Below are positions 49,001-57,245 of a stretch of 64,000 nt of DNA, one piece after another. The stretch comes from Caulobacter segnis (GTDB taxonomy: Bacteria > Pseudomonadota > Alphaproteobacteria > Caulobacterales > Caulobacteraceae): positions 62,001-126,000 of the forward strand of contig NZ_CP082923.1 of the NCBI RefSeq assembly GCF_019931575.1, written 5' to 3'. Position 1 is the first letter of the stretch; every line of letters begins with the position of its first letter. The notes beneath the pieces are model-generated. The model saw only the letters and a list, made by a program, of their open reading frames with translations. It did no database searches and was not told where the DNA came from. A program made the position numbers and the translations under genes.

Positions 49001-50893
49001 AACGGCATGCTGCTGTCCAAGCAGACCAAGCTCTTGGCCGCCTTCGACCACCGCCACATCTTCCTCGACCCGAACCCGGATCCGGCCGTGTCGTGGGCCG
49101 AGCGCGACCGGATGTTCAAGCTGCCGCGTTCGTCTTGGGACGATTACGACAAGACCAAGATCTCGCAGGGCGGCGGCGTCTTCGCCCGCAGCCTGAAGAG
49201 CATCCCGCTGTCGCCGGAAGTCCGGACCCTGTTCGAGATCAAGGCCGAGGCCGTCTCGCCGGCCGAGCTGATGACCGCGATCCTGAAATCCAAGGCCGAG
49301 CTGCTCTATCTCGGCGGCATCGGCACCTATGTGAAGGCTCGGGGCGAGAGCAACGCCGACGCTGGCGACAAGGCCAACGACGCCATCCGCATCAACGGCG
49401 CGGACCTGCGGGTCAAGGTCGTGGGCGAGGGCGCGAACCTGGGTCTGACTCAGGCGGGCCGGATCGAGTTCGCCCAAATGGGCTCGGGAGGGGCGGGCGG
49501 TCATCTGAACACCGACGCCATCGACAACTCGGCCGGCGTCGACAGCTCCGACCACGAGGTGAACATCAAGATCCTGACCGGGATCCTGGAGCGTGGCGGC
49601 GAGCTGACCCGGCCCGACCGCAACCAGCTGCTGGCCTCGATGACCGACGACGTGGCCCACCATGTGCTGGAGCACAATTACGACCAGACCCTGGCCCTGA
49701 CCCTGCTGGAGAGCGACGCGGTCTCGGAGGTCGACGCCCAGATCCGCTACATGGTCGACCTGGAACAGCGCGGCCGTCTGGATCGGCGCGTCGAGGGCCT
49801 GCCGACCAATACGGCGCTGCTGGAGCGCAAGGCCGCCGGCAAGGGCCTGACCCGTCCGGAGCTGGCGGTGCTGCTGGCCTACGGCAAGCTGGATCTGTTC
49901 GACGAGATCGTCGCCAGCCAGGCGCCGGACGATCCGTGGTTCGAGGCCACCCTGCGCGGCTACTTCCCCAAGGGCCTGGGCCGCTACGCCGACGCCATGC
50001 AGAAGCACCGGCTGAAGCGCGAGATCATCGCCACGGTGGTCGGCAACCAGATGGTCAACATGTGCGGCCCGACCTTCGCCAGCCGCCTGAAGGCCGCCGC
50101 CGGTTCGGACATCGGCGCGGTGGTGGTGGGCTTCACCGCCGCCCGCGAGATCCTCGGGATCGACGGGCTGTGGGACCAGGTGGGAGCGCTCGACAACAAG
50201 GCCTCGGCCGATGGTCAGACCGCGCTCTACAAGGCCCTGGCCTACGCCCTGCGCAGCCTCAGCTTCTGGCTGGCCCGCCGGGCCCATCGTGACAAGTCGA
50301 CGGTCAGGCAGCTGGTCGAGGCCTACGGTCCTTCGGTGAAGACGCTGACCGGCATGGCGCCGGCCATCCTGTCTCCGTTCGAGCAGAAGACCGTCGCCAA
50401 GCGGGTGAAGGCCTATGTCGCCGATGGCGCGCCGGAAGCCCTGGCCCAGGCCGTCGCGGCCCTGCAGCCGCTGACCACGGCGGCCGACCTGGTCGACCTG
50501 GCCAGCGCCTCCAGCTGGAGCGTCGAGAACGTCGCCCGCCTGTACCATCAGGTCGGCGCGGCCTTCGGCTTCGACCGCCTGCGCGGCGCGGCCGGCTCCT
50601 TCGTCGGCGGCGACGGCTTCGAGCGCCTGGCGGTGCGCCGCCTGATCGAGGACATGCTGACCGAGCAGACCGCGATCACCGAGGCGGTGCTCAAATTCGC
50701 CGCCAACGCCCAGGCCGGCGAGGACGAGGCCGCGGCCAAGTCCGCCATCTCGTCCTGGGCCGCCCTGCGCGGCGATCGTCCCCGAACGGTCAAGCGCACG
50801 ATCGAGGACATCGAGCAGGCTGGCGGCGGCTGGACCTTCGCCAAACTGACCATCGCCAACGCGGCGCTGCGCGAGCTCTCGACGGCGGCTTAA
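46052..50893 (+). CDS. gdhZ: NAD-specific glutamate dehydrogenase (180-kDa type)
   Basis: A 1613-residue large GDH. A long N-terminal ACT-like regulatory region (about 1-680) precedes the catalytic core, with GGLRWSDRRDDFRTEVLGL (about 806), VIVPVGSKGGFYPK (substrate lysine region), then the NAD-binding half with GGIGTYVKARGES and VVGEGANLGLTQAGR (about 1120). It oxidises glutamate to 2-oxoglutarate and ammonia. In Caulobacter crescentus the orthologous GdhZ also couples glutamate metabolism to cell division by acting on FtsZ; that this copy does so is inference. GAGGA precedes the ATG. A hairpin follows the stop. Confidence 0.95.
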   Translation: MIGEKNDLKSIEAPIGPLVGAFAQALGMSVEALSPAARGFAAQAQDDWSAEELPGLDVADVARALADFWRFGESAKDLSEPAIRVRRAEGGETPSDLLEIVQPDRPFLVDSIMGEVSEAGFSVRAMFHPVADCGGVRRSMIQIWLAPVGEDRETALVTGVREALSDVALAVQDFEPMRALMRRTISELQAATTPVSTEEKAEDLDFLDWLESDHFVFLGARVYEYPRTADGGYAAEEPLYQPEGSLGVLRDQARTVLRRGSEPAILSAQIRTHIDIGDPIVVAKSNLRSRVHRRGYMDYVGVRRYGADGKASGEVRFVGLFTAEAYETPAHEVPLVRRKVVHILERAGKDPNSHNGKRLRNILETWPRDELFQTDEAELLTTALGVLHLYDRPRVKLFTRRDPFDRFISVLLFVPRDRYDSGVRARAGAILAQAFRGRVSAYYPSFSDAPLARVHYILGVTPGDHGEPDLAAVEAAIAETARTWDDRFEAAVREGQTGRVVQILNRYAGAFPPGYRDQYDAEEALADIQVIDDLAQGEAVRVRAFRRPGDSAVTFRFKLYRPGAAAPLADVLPILEHMGLKALIEDGFKVSPDGKPIWVHEFVLRDEAGEHLVFADIKQAFEAAFVAIWTGRAESDGFNRMVLELGIGWREAALIRALARYRQQSGLDPSQGVQEQALADHPGVTRLILDLFQTKFDPAVRADLAGRQAQAKAVETKIVEALQAVESLDADRVLRRLAALVGAIQRTNFYQPAADGGPKPYISFKIASRELEDLPAPKPFREIYVSAPHVEGVHLRFGPVARGGLRWSDRRDDFRTEVLGLVKAQQVKNAVIVPVGSKGGFYPKQLPRGGDRDAIQTEAIRAYKTFLSGLLDLTDNLDAENNVVPPASVVVHDGEDPYLVVAADKGTATFSDIANGVAEDYGFWLGDAFASGGSVGYDHKVMGITARGAWEAVKRHFRELGKDIQTETFTAVGVGDMSGDVFGNGMLLSKQTKLLAAFDHRHIFLDPNPDPAVSWAERDRMFKLPRSSWDDYDKTKISQGGGVFARSLKSIPLSPEVRTLFEIKAEAVSPAELMTAILKSKAELLYLGGIGTYVKARGESNADAGDKANDAIRINGADLRVKVVGEGANLGLTQAGRIEFAQMGSGGAGGHLNTDAIDNSAGVDSSDHEVNIKILTGILERGGELTRPDRNQLLASMTDDVAHHVLEHNYDQTLALTLLESDAVSEVDAQIRYMVDLEQRGRLDRRVEGLPTNTALLERKAAGKGLTRPELAVLLAYGKLDLFDEIVASQAPDDPWFEATLRGYFPKGLGRYADAMQKHRLKREIIATVVGNQMVNMCGPTFASRLKAAAGSDIGAVVVGFTAAREILGIDGLWDQVGALDNKASADGQTALYKALAYALRSLSFWLARRAHRDKSTVRQLVEAYGPSVKTLTGMAPAILSPFEQKTVAKRVKAYVADGAPEALAQAVAALQPLTTAADLVDLASASSWSVENVARLYHQVGAAFGFDRLRGAAGSFVGGDGFERLAVRRLIEDMLTEQTAITEAVLKFAANAQAGEDEAAAKSAISSWAALRGDRPRTVKRTIEDIEQAGGGWTFAKLTIANAALRELSTAA

Positions 50894-50903
50894 AGGCTGG
50901 CTC

Positions 50904-50937
50904 CTTCGCCTCCGCTCCCTTAGGGGTGGAGGCGAAG
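50904..50937 (+). terminator. Inverted repeat between gdhZ and the MFS gene
   Basis: CTTCGCCTCC and GGAGGCGAAG are perfect 10-bp inverted copies around 14 bases, starting 10 bp after the gdhZ stop. The right arm ends just before the GAGGGAG that serves the MFS gene, so folding could also affect that ribosome site. No T-run. Confidence 0.4.
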
Positions 50938-50952
50938 AGGGAGCGTGAGCGC

Positions 50953-52263
50953 ATGGATCAGGGTGATCGCCGACGCGCGGCTTGGGCGCTCTACGAATGG
51001 GCGCAGCAGCCGTACTGGGCGCTGATCGCGACCTTCATCTTCACGCCCTATTTCGCCGCCGGCTTCGTCGGCGACGCGGCCCGGGGGCAGACCCTGCTGG
51101 GCTATGCCGGGGCCGTGTCCGGCCTGGCCATCGCGGTTCTATCGCCCCTGGTCGGGGCCAGCGTCGACGCGCGGCGCAATCCCCGAGCCTGGCTGGTCGG
51201 CCTGGCCTTTCCGTTCGTGATCGCCAGCGCCGCGCTCTGGCTGGCGGTTCCGGGCGAGACGGGCCGCATCCCGCTGATCCTGGGCTGCCTGGTCGTGGCT
51301 GGCGTCGTGACCGAGCTGGGGGGCACGGTGATGAACGCCCTGCTGCCGGTGGTGGCCAAGCCGGGCCAGGTGGGACGCCTGTCCGGCAGCGCTTGGGCGC
51401 TAGCGTATGTCGGCGCCCTGTTGACCCTGTTCATCGTCCTCTTCTGCTTCTCGCTGCCCAAGGTCCCGATGCTGGGCCTGTCCAAGGCGCTGCACGAACC
51501 GGACCGCATCGTCGGCCCGATGGTGGCCCTATGGTTCCTGGCCTTCGCCTGGCCACTGATGCTGATCGCGCCCCGGCCGCCCGAGAGCGGCGACAAGAGG
51601 CCGCTGGCCCAGCTGTGGGAGACGATCCAAGGCCTGCCCAGCCGCCCGCACATGGCGCGCTTCCTGATCGGCCGCATGCTGCTGGGCGATGGCATCTCCA
51701 GCTTCATCGCCTTTGGCGGGGTGCTGGCGGCGGGCCTGTTCGGGTGGACGACGACGCAGCTGGGGCTGTACGCGATCCTGCTGTCGGTGGCCGCCGGGAT
51801 CGGGACCTTCATCGGCGGACGGGTCGACCAGAGGATTGGCTCGAAGGCCACGGTGCTGGTCGCCACGGCCGTCATCCTGTTCGGCGCGGTCGGGGTGGGG
51901 CTGGTCGGTAGGGACACGATCTTCTTCCTGATCCCCGTCGATCCCGCCCGGCCCGGCGGGGCGCTGTTCTCGAGCACGCCCGAGCGGATGTTCCTGTTCT
52001 TCAGCCTGTTCGTCGGCCTGACCTTCGGGCCGGCCCAGTCGTCGCTGCGCGCCTGGATGGCCGAGCTGGCCCCGGCGGGCGAGACGGGGCGGTGGTTCGG
52101 GCTCTACGCCCTGTCGGGCAAGGCCACGGCCTTCATGGCCCCGCTGGTCATCGCCGTCGGCACCCGCCTGGTCGGCGACCAGCGCATCGCCGTGGTCGTC
52201 TCGGCCGCCTTCATGGCCCTGGGCGCCCTGGTCCTGACCCGGGCCCCGCGCAAGGCGCCCTAG
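50953..52263 (+). CDS. UMF1-type MFS transporter
   Basis: A 436-residue MFS protein with about twelve TM helices. The N-terminal AAWALYEWAQQPYWALIATF is the signature of the UMF1/Atg22-like family. The ATG at 50953 is chosen over an in-frame GTG at 50926, because the intervening DNA is hairpin and ribosome site (GAGGGAG). The substrate is unknown. It overlaps the convergent hydrolase gene by 4 bp. Confidence 0.88.
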   Translation: MDQGDRRRAAWALYEWAQQPYWALIATFIFTPYFAAGFVGDAARGQTLLGYAGAVSGLAIAVLSPLVGASVDARRNPRAWLVGLAFPFVIASAALWLAVPGETGRIPLILGCLVVAGVVTELGGTVMNALLPVVAKPGQVGRLSGSAWALAYVGALLTLFIVLFCFSLPKVPMLGLSKALHEPDRIVGPMVALWFLAFAWPLMLIAPRPPESGDKRPLAQLWETIQGLPSRPHMARFLIGRMLLGDGISSFIAFGGVLAAGLFGWTTTQLGLYAILLSVAAGIGTFIGGRVDQRIGSKATVLVATAVILFGAVGVGLVGRDTIFFLIPVDPARPGGALFSSTPERMFLFFSLFVGLTFGPAQSSLRAWMAELAPAGETGRWFGLYALSGKATAFMAPLVIAVGTRLVGDQRIAVVVSAAFMALGALVLTRAPRKAP

Positions 52264-53012
52264 GCGCAGGCCTTGAGGGCTCCGGCGAAATAGGTCCTGA
52301 CGCTCTCGAACAGGTCGGGCCGGTAGCGGGCCCGGGGATCGTTGGCCTTGTTGTCGTCGAAGGCGTGGGTGGCGTCGGGATAGAAGACCCGGTCGACCTT
52401 CAGCCCGTCGCGGCTCAGCCGGTCCAGGGCCTTGGCCGGCAGCTTGTGGCCGACCACCTGGTCCTTGCCGCCCAGCACCGACCAGACCGGCGGCGCCCAC
52501 TCTCCCCAGCCCCGGGCCGAGGTCAGGGAGGGGTAGCCGGCATAGGGGTAGACCAGCAGCGCGCCCTTGACCCGCTCGCGCAGCTTGACCGGGTCGGCGT
52601 CGGCCACGCCCGTGGCCCGCGCCGCGTTCACGCCCACCGCGTAGCCGTCCATGATCGTCCAGCCCCCGTGGCTCCAGCCGGCCAAGAAGACCTTGCCCGG
52701 GTCGGCCCAGCTCTGGCCCTCCAGCCACGCCAGCATGGCGAAGAGGTCGGCCGAGCGCTTCAGCCCGCCCAGGGCCACGCCCGTGCAGACGAACAGCTTG
52801 GCGTCCAGGGTCGACATGCCGCGGGGTTTGAGCGAGTCGACCACCACGGCCGCCCAGCCGGCCGCGACGGCCGTCCGGGCGTAGTCCTCGAGGAACGGGG
52901 TCTTGCCGCCGCAGCCGTGCAGGATCAGCGCCACCGGGAAAGGCCCCAGGCCCGCCGGCTTGAACACCCGGGAGTGTCGGGCGACCTGTTCGCCCCAGGC
53001 GGCGCTGTCCAT
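52260..53012 (-). CDS. Dienelactone hydrolase family alpha/beta hydrolase
   Basis: A 250-residue hydrolase. The nucleophile elbow is GWSHGGW (Ser about 115), the oxyanion region is [17 protein letters not shown] (about 30), and the catalytic His lies in [15 protein letters not shown] (about 215). The usual nucleophile of true dienelactone hydrolases is Cys, so this is a serine-type relative of unknown substrate. It lies 19 bp after purH on the same strand and may be co-transcribed. Confidence 0.85.
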   Translation of the reverse strand: MDSAAWGEQVARHSRVFKPAGLGPFPVALILHGCGGKTPFLEDYARTAVAAGWAAVVVDSLKPRGMSTLDAKLFVCTGVALGGLKRSADLFAMLAWLEGQSWADPGKVFLAGWSHGGWTIMDGYAVGVNAARATGVADADPVKLRERVKGALLVYPYAGYPSLTSARGWGEWAPPVWSVLGGKDQVVGHKLPAKALDRLSRDGLKVDRVFYPDATHAFDDNKANDPRARYRPDLFESVRTYFAGALKACA

Positions 53013-53031
53013 GGATACCTCTTAAGCGCGA

Positions 53032-54621
53032 CTAGTGCCGGAACACTCGCACGCCGGTGAAGGCCATTGTAAGGCCGAGCTTGTCGGCCGCCTCGATGAC
53101 CTCCGGATCGCGCATCGAGCCGCCCGGCTGGATGATCGCCGTCGCCCCCGCCTCCGCCGCCTGGATCAGGCCGTCCGCGAACGGGAAGAAGGCTTCCGAG
53201 GCGCAGGCGCAGCCCTTGAGGTCCAGGCCGAAGTCGGCGGCGCGCAGCGCCGCGATGCGGGCCGAGTCCTTGCGGTTCATCTGGCCGGCCCCGACGCCGA
53301 GGGTCTGGCCGGCGCGGGCATAGACGATGGCGTTGGACTTGACGTGCTTGCCCACCGTGAAGGCGAACAGCATGTCGCGGACTTCCTCGTCGGTCGGCTG
53401 GCGCTTGGTGACGATCTTCAGGTCCGAGGCCTTGATACGCGCGTCATCACGGGATTGAACCAGGAAGCCGCCGGCCACGCTCTTGAAGGTGTCGCCGGTC
53501 GACAGCGGGTCGGGCAGGCCGCCCGTCACCAGCAGGCGCAGGTTCTTCTTGGCCGCGAATACGGCGACGGCGTCGTCGTCGGCCTCGGGGGCGATGACCA
53601 CCTCGGTGAAGATCTCGACCATGGCTTCGGCCGCCTCGCGGGTCAGGCGCGAGTTCACCGCCACGATGCCGCCGAAGGCCGAGGTCGGGTCGCAGGCCAG
53701 GGCCCGCTCATAGGCCTCGCGCTGGCTGGCGCCGACGGCCACGCCGCACGGGTTGGCGTGCTTGATGATCGCCACGGCCGGGCCGGCCGCGGGGTCGAAC
53801 TCGGCGATCAGCTCGAAGGCCGCGTCGGTGTCGTTGATGTTGTTGTAGCTGAGCTCCTTGCCCTGCAGCTGGGTGGCCGTGGCCACCCCGGTGCGCGGGT
53901 TGGGGAAGGTGTAGAAGGCCGCCTTCTGGTGCGGGTTCTCGCCGTAGCGCATGGTCTGGCGCAGCGCGCCGGCGATCGACTTGCGGGCCGGGAAGTCCTG
54001 GCCCAGGGCCTGGGCGAACCAGGCCGAGATGGCGGCGTCATAGGCCGCCGTGCGGGCATAGGCGCGGGCCGCCAGCTGCTGGCGCAAAGCGAGGGTCGTC
54101 CCGCCGGCCTTCAGGGCCTCCAGCACTTCGGCGACGTCCGACGGATCGGTGCAGACGGCGACATAGCCGTGGTTCTTGGCCGCGGAGCGGATCATGGCCG
54201 GGCCGCCGATGTCGATGTTCTCGACGCACTCGGCGTAGGACCCGCCCTTCGCGACGGTCGCCTCGAACGGATAGAGGTTCACATACAGGATATCGATGCC
54301 GCCGATGCCGTGGTCGGCCATGGCTTGCGCATGTTCGGGAGCATCCCGAACGCCGAGAAGCCCGCCGTGCACCACCGGGTGCAGGGTCTTGACCCGGCCG
54401 TCCATCATCTCGGGGAAGCCCGTCAGGTCCGAGACGTCCTTGACCGGGATGCCGGCGGCGGCGATCGCGGCCTTGGTGCCGCCGGTCGAGACCAGCTCGA
54501 CGCCGGCGGCGTGCAGGACCTGGGCGGCTTCGACCAGGCCGGTCTTGTCGGAGACCGACAGCAGGGCGCGCTTGGGAGCGACGAGATCGGGGGCGGACGG
54601 ATAGTCGGGGGCGGCGGGCAC
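53032..54621 (-). CDS. purH: Bifunctional AICAR formyltransferase / IMP cyclohydrolase
   Basis: A 529-residue PurH performing the last two steps of IMP synthesis. The N-terminal MGS-like cyclohydrolase domain (about 15-150) has [15 protein letters not shown] and [13 protein letters not shown]. The transformylase domain has [13 protein letters not shown] (about 225), [13 protein letters not shown] (about 285) and [13 protein letters not shown] (about 440). GTG start with GGAG 8 bases upstream. A ZTP riboswitch lies in the leader, 29 bp before the start, and ZMP/AICAR is the substrate of this enzyme. Confidence 0.95.
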   Translation of the reverse strand: MPAAPDYPSAPDLVAPKRALLSVSDKTGLVEAAQVLHAAGVELVSTGGTKAAIAAAGIPVKDVSDLTGFPEMMDGRVKTLHPVVHGGLLGVRDAPEHAQAMADHGIGGIDILYVNLYPFEATVAKGGSYAECVENIDIGGPAMIRSAAKNHGYVAVCTDPSDVAEVLEALKAGGTTLALRQQLAARAYARTAAYDAAISAWFAQALGQDFPARKSIAGALRQTMRYGENPHQKAAFYTFPNPRTGVATATQLQGKELSYNNINDTDAAFELIAEFDPAAGPAVAIIKHANPCGVAVGASQREAYERALACDPTSAFGGIVAVNSRLTREAAEAMVEIFTEVVIAPEADDDAVAVFAAKKNLRLLVTGGLPDPLSTGDTFKSVAGGFLVQSRDDARIKASDLKIVTKRQPTDEEVRDMLFAFTVGKHVKSNAIVYARAGQTLGVGAGQMNRKDSARIAALRAADFGLDLKGCACASEAFFPFADGLIQAAEAGATAIIQPGGSMRDPEVIEAADKLGLTMAFTGVRVFRH

Positions 54622-54649
54622 GGCGGACTCCAGGTTTCGTGTTCGGAAA

Positions 54650-54727
54650 GGAGCCCAGGCGCGCGGCTTATGCGTATCGAGCTCCCCGGTGGTTTCCCAC
54701 CTTCAACGCCAGTCACTCGAACGGGCC
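54650..54727 (-). promoter_or_regulatory. ZTP (pfl) riboswitch in the purH leader
   Basis: Read leftward, the aptamer shows the conserved TGACTGGCG, a hairpin GGTGG-GAAA-CCACC, then CCGGGGAGC, a P1 strand CTCGA pairing back to TCGAG, and finally CGCGCCTGGGC in a small AGCC/GGCT stem. These match the ZTP/ZMP aptamer in order and spacing; the usual CCGCCTGGGC core has a small variation. The terminal GGGCTCC can alternatively pair with GGAGTCC, which contains the purH ribosome site (54625-54631). That suggests translational control: ZMP binding would free the site. Confidence 0.85.
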
Positions 54728-55306
54728 GGAAAATACGGGGGCGAGCGGGGGAGTCAATGCGGCGCGGGCATGCCACCGCCGCTTCACGCGGAGACCGCTG
54801 AAGGGATGGAAAGGGACGCGGAGCGCCGGGTCTCGCCCGGAGGATGAGCAGTTTGATACCGTTTCGACGAAGCCAGGACGCTCCGCGTGGCGCGTTATCC
54901 GATGAGCCCACGAGGCGCGGGGTCTTAACCCGCTCTCACGAGAGGCCCCCGACGGGCGGGCCGGGGCGACGACCCCGGTCCCGGAACGCCCGGGCGATTT
55001 CAGCCCGGACCTGTCGCGCCGCCGAAATCCTCGCCGCCAGCCTTTCGTCCCGATGTTTCAGGGAGCCCGTGCTGGATCCGTCGCGAAGACGCCTTCCCGA
55101 AGAAAGACCGGCGAGCGCTACCCGCTCGACCACCCCTGACAGCCGTCTCGATCGCCGGCCGGACGTCCCTTCCGCGCCATCAGGTGCAGTTAGTATGGGG
55201 GCGGGATTCAACGCGGATCATTCAGCGGCGCCTAAAATCGACAAGCGATTGATTTTGCGGGAGTCGATCTCGCGAATTCCGAGGACAGAGCGCGCTCAAT
55301 CCCCGT
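54728..55306. other. Intergenic region upstream of the purH riboswitch, no supported gene
   Basis: About 580 bp. Frames on both strands are Arg/Pro-rich and lack good starts. Short GC-rich hairpins are visible (CTCTC/GAGAG at about 54934-54946, CCGGGG/CCCCGG at about 54961-54978). The purH promoter should lie just to the right of 54727. The right end (about 55190-55280) is more AT-rich, which would suit a promoter. I cannot assign more. Confidence 0.3.
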
Positions 55307-55494
55307 GAATCCCTCTCTCTTAGAGAGGGGGAGGGGCCCAAGCGAAGCTTGGGAGGGTGAGTGGTTACACCCTCAACCGGCGTGCCGGCACATCGTCCCC
55401 AACCGCGCCAAGGTCGTCCAGGGGCTTCGCCTACCCTCTCACCCTCCCACCGCTACGCGGCGGGCCCCTCCCTCTCTCCATGAGAGAGGGATTC
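55307..55494. repeat. Long palindromic element, copy A
   Basis: The outer 33-base arms (55307-55339 and 55462-55494) are near-perfect inverted copies that begin GAATCCCTCTCTC and end GAGAGGGATTC. Each arm has its own hairpin (CCCTCTC/GAGAGGG left, CCTCTCTC/GAGAGAGG right). Further in, GGGAGGGTGAG faces CTCACCCTCCC. The centre holds CCGGCGTGCCGGCAC, shared with copy B. The layout resembles a MITE or the intergenic mosaic elements of other alphaproteobacteria. No protein is encoded. Confidence 0.8.
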
Positions 55495-55614
55495 AAAGCC
55501 CCTGCCCAATCCCCGCGCATCTCGCCGCCGCGCACGCCGCGGGCCCGCTTTTCCCTCCGCGCCGCCACCGGCCGGCTTCATAACAAAGGCCGAACACCAC
55601 CACGGGGGCGGGGC

Positions 55615-56844
55615 ATGATCGATCGGCGCGGTTTCCTGAACCTGACGGCCGGCGGGGCGGCGACCCTGGCCGCGTCCGCCGCCGGCGCCCAGCCCAAGCC
55701 CGGCGCCCCCGACGTCGCCGTGGTCGGGGCGGGGGTGTTCGGGGCGTTCACGGCCCTGTCCCTGCGCGAACGCGGCCTGTCGGTGCTGTCGCTGGACCAG
55801 TACGGCCCGGTCAGCCCGCGCGCCTCGTCCTCGGGCGAGACCCGCTCGATCCGGGCCGGCTATGGCGACCAGGGCTTCTATTCGGCGTGGGCGATGAAGG
55901 CCCTGGCGATGTGGAAGGCGCGCGAGGCCGAATATGGCCGCACCCTGCTCTATCCCAACGCCCGCATCGAGCTGGCCGACCGCTGGACGCCGGGCCTAAC
56001 GGCCCAGAAGGCGATCTTCGAGGCCCTCAAGCTGCCCTACGAGGTCGCGCCCCAGGCCGAGCTCAAGCGCCGCTATCCGCAGATGGCCTTCGACGACGTC
56101 GACTTCGCCTTCGTCGAGACGACGGCCAGCGCGGCGGTGATCAAGGCGCGCGAGGCGGTGCTGGCGACCATGGAAGCCTTCGCCAAAAAGGGCGGAGCCT
56201 TCCGCTTCGCCCGCGCGGTTCCGGGCCAGGCCCAGGGACGGCGCCTGCTGTCGCTGACCCTGGACGGCGGCGAGGCCGTGGCGGCGGGCCAGTTCGTGTT
56301 CGCCTGCGGGCCGTGGGCGTCCAAGCTGTTCCCGGCCCTGGCCGCCCCGCGCGTCTCGGTCTGGCGCAGCGAGTACTTCTATTTCGGCACGCCGGCCGGC
56401 GACGACCGCTTCTCGTGGCCCAAACAGCCGGCCTGGCACGACCACATCGCCGGCGGCTACGGCTTCGGCAGCCTGGAGCGCGGCCTGAAATACTCGCCCG
56501 AGGCGGGCGGCCGCGTCACCCAGGACCCGGACACGGCCGAGCGCCTGCCGACCGACTACCTGCTGAAGAAGGGCCGCGACTACATGGGCCGCCGCTTCCC
56601 GCCGATGCGCGACGCGCCGGTGATGGAGGCGCGGGTCTGCCAGGTGGACAATACCGCAAACAGCCACTTCGTGATCGACCGTCACCCCGACTTCGACAAC
56701 GTCTGGCTGGCCTTCGGCGGCGGCGGGCACGGCTTCAAGCACGGGCCGATGGTCGGCGAGTACGTGGCCGATCGCCTGCTGGGCAAGGCGGGGGACGCCG
56801 AGACGGCGCGGCTGTTCAGCCTGGCGGGGCATCCGGCGGCGTAA
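55615..56844 (+). CDS. Tat-exported FAD-dependent amine oxidoreductase (sarcosine oxidase/N-methyltryptophan oxidase type)
   Basis: A 409-residue DAO-family flavoprotein. The N-terminus MIDRRGFLNLTAGGAATLAASAAGA is a twin-arginine-type signal, so the folded enzyme is probably exported. FAD binding is VAVVGAGVFGAFTALSLRE (about 36). The C-terminal half has CGPWASKLFP and RVCQVDNTANSHFVIDRHP, where the Cys aligns with the covalent 8-S-cysteinyl-FAD residue of monomeric sarcosine oxidase, then FGGGGHGFKHGP. It likely oxidises an N-methyl or secondary amine, making H2O2. It is flanked on both sides by copies of one palindromic element. Confidence 0.85.
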   Translation: MIDRRGFLNLTAGGAATLAASAAGAQPKPGAPDVAVVGAGVFGAFTALSLRERGLSVLSLDQYGPVSPRASSSGETRSIRAGYGDQGFYSAWAMKALAMWKAREAEYGRTLLYPNARIELADRWTPGLTAQKAIFEALKLPYEVAPQAELKRRYPQMAFDDVDFAFVETTASAAVIKAREAVLATMEAFAKKGGAFRFARAVPGQAQGRRLLSLTLDGGEAVAAGQFVFACGPWASKLFPALAAPRVSVWRSEYFYFGTPAGDDRFSWPKQPAWHDHIAGGYGFGSLERGLKYSPEAGGRVTQDPDTAERLPTDYLLKKGRDYMGRRFPPMRDAPVMEARVCQVDNTANSHFVIDRHPDFDNVWLAFGGGGHGFKHGPMVGEYVADRLLGKAGDAETARLFSLAGHPAA

Positions 56845-56998
56845 TCCCTCTCCCAGAGGGAGAGGGTGGCCCGCGAAGCGGGTCGGGTGAGGGGTTTCAC
56901 CGCCGGCCGGCGTGCCGGCACGCCGTCAAACCTCGTAACCACTCACCCTCCCACCGCTTCGCGGCGGGCCCCTCCCTCTCTCTATGAGAGAGGGGTTT
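56843..56998. repeat. Long palindromic element, copy B
   Basis: Same family and orientation as copy A. It starts AATCCCTCTCCC inside the TAA stop of the oxidase gene, continues to GGGTGAGGGGTTTCACC, has the shared core CCGGCGTGCCGGCAC (56908-56922), and ends with ACTCACCCTCCCACCGC and a CCTCTCTC/GAGAGAGG-like hairpin. It is about 30 bases shorter than copy A. With copy A it brackets a single gene. Confidence 0.8.
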
Positions 56999-57005
56999 GG
57001 TACGC

Positions 57006-57086
57006 TCAGCGCTTCATGACCTTGATGAGACTGGTCAGGGCGACGATCAGCAAAATGACGGGAACGGCGGTGATGAGGTCGGCCAT
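57006..57086 (-). CDS. Possible 26-residue single-TM membrane peptide
   Basis: The frame encodes MADLITAVPVILLIVALTSL followed by IKVMKR. The middle 18 residues are hydrophobic and the C-terminus is basic, a plausible inner-membrane microprotein with cytoplasmic C-terminus. AAGGGCC lies upstream of the ATG. It sits between the end of repeat B and the third palindrome. Size and lack of neighbours make it uncertain. It resembles KdpF only in general form. Confidence 0.4.
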   Translation of the reverse strand: MADLITAVPVILLIVALTSLIKVMKR

Positions 57087-57194
57087 GCGCAGGCCCTTCT
57101 GTAACGACCGCAAAAACGCGGCCGTCGCCTAAAAAGACCTATGGCAAGCCCCTGCCTACCATCATTTCGTTGTGTCCAGTGGAAGTCACAACAT

Positions 57195-57213
57195 CCCTTC
57201 CGCCCCGGAAGGG
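57195..57213. repeat. Short perfect hairpin
   Basis: CCCTTCCG, loop CCC, CGGAAGGG: an 8-bp perfect stem in gene-free DNA between the small membrane ORF and the third palindrome. Role unknown. Confidence 0.4.
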
Positions 57214-57245
57214 AGACACCCCCTTCATCTCACGGCGAGACGATC

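Noticed and set aside
45977..50548. A 1523-codon open frame antisense to gdhZ
   Set aside because: It is a mirror of the strong third-position GC of gdhZ; the translation is repetitive Gly/Ala/Arg/Asp/Gln and has no recognisable domain, while gdhZ is unmistakable.
54936..55211. 91-codon leftward frame upstream of purH
   Set aside because: TTG start without ribosome site, Arg/Gly-rich low-quality peptide and no family resemblance.
55307..56998. CRISPR array
   Set aside because: There are only two long palindromic copies 1.5 kb apart with a gene between them, no short regular repeats and no cas genes.
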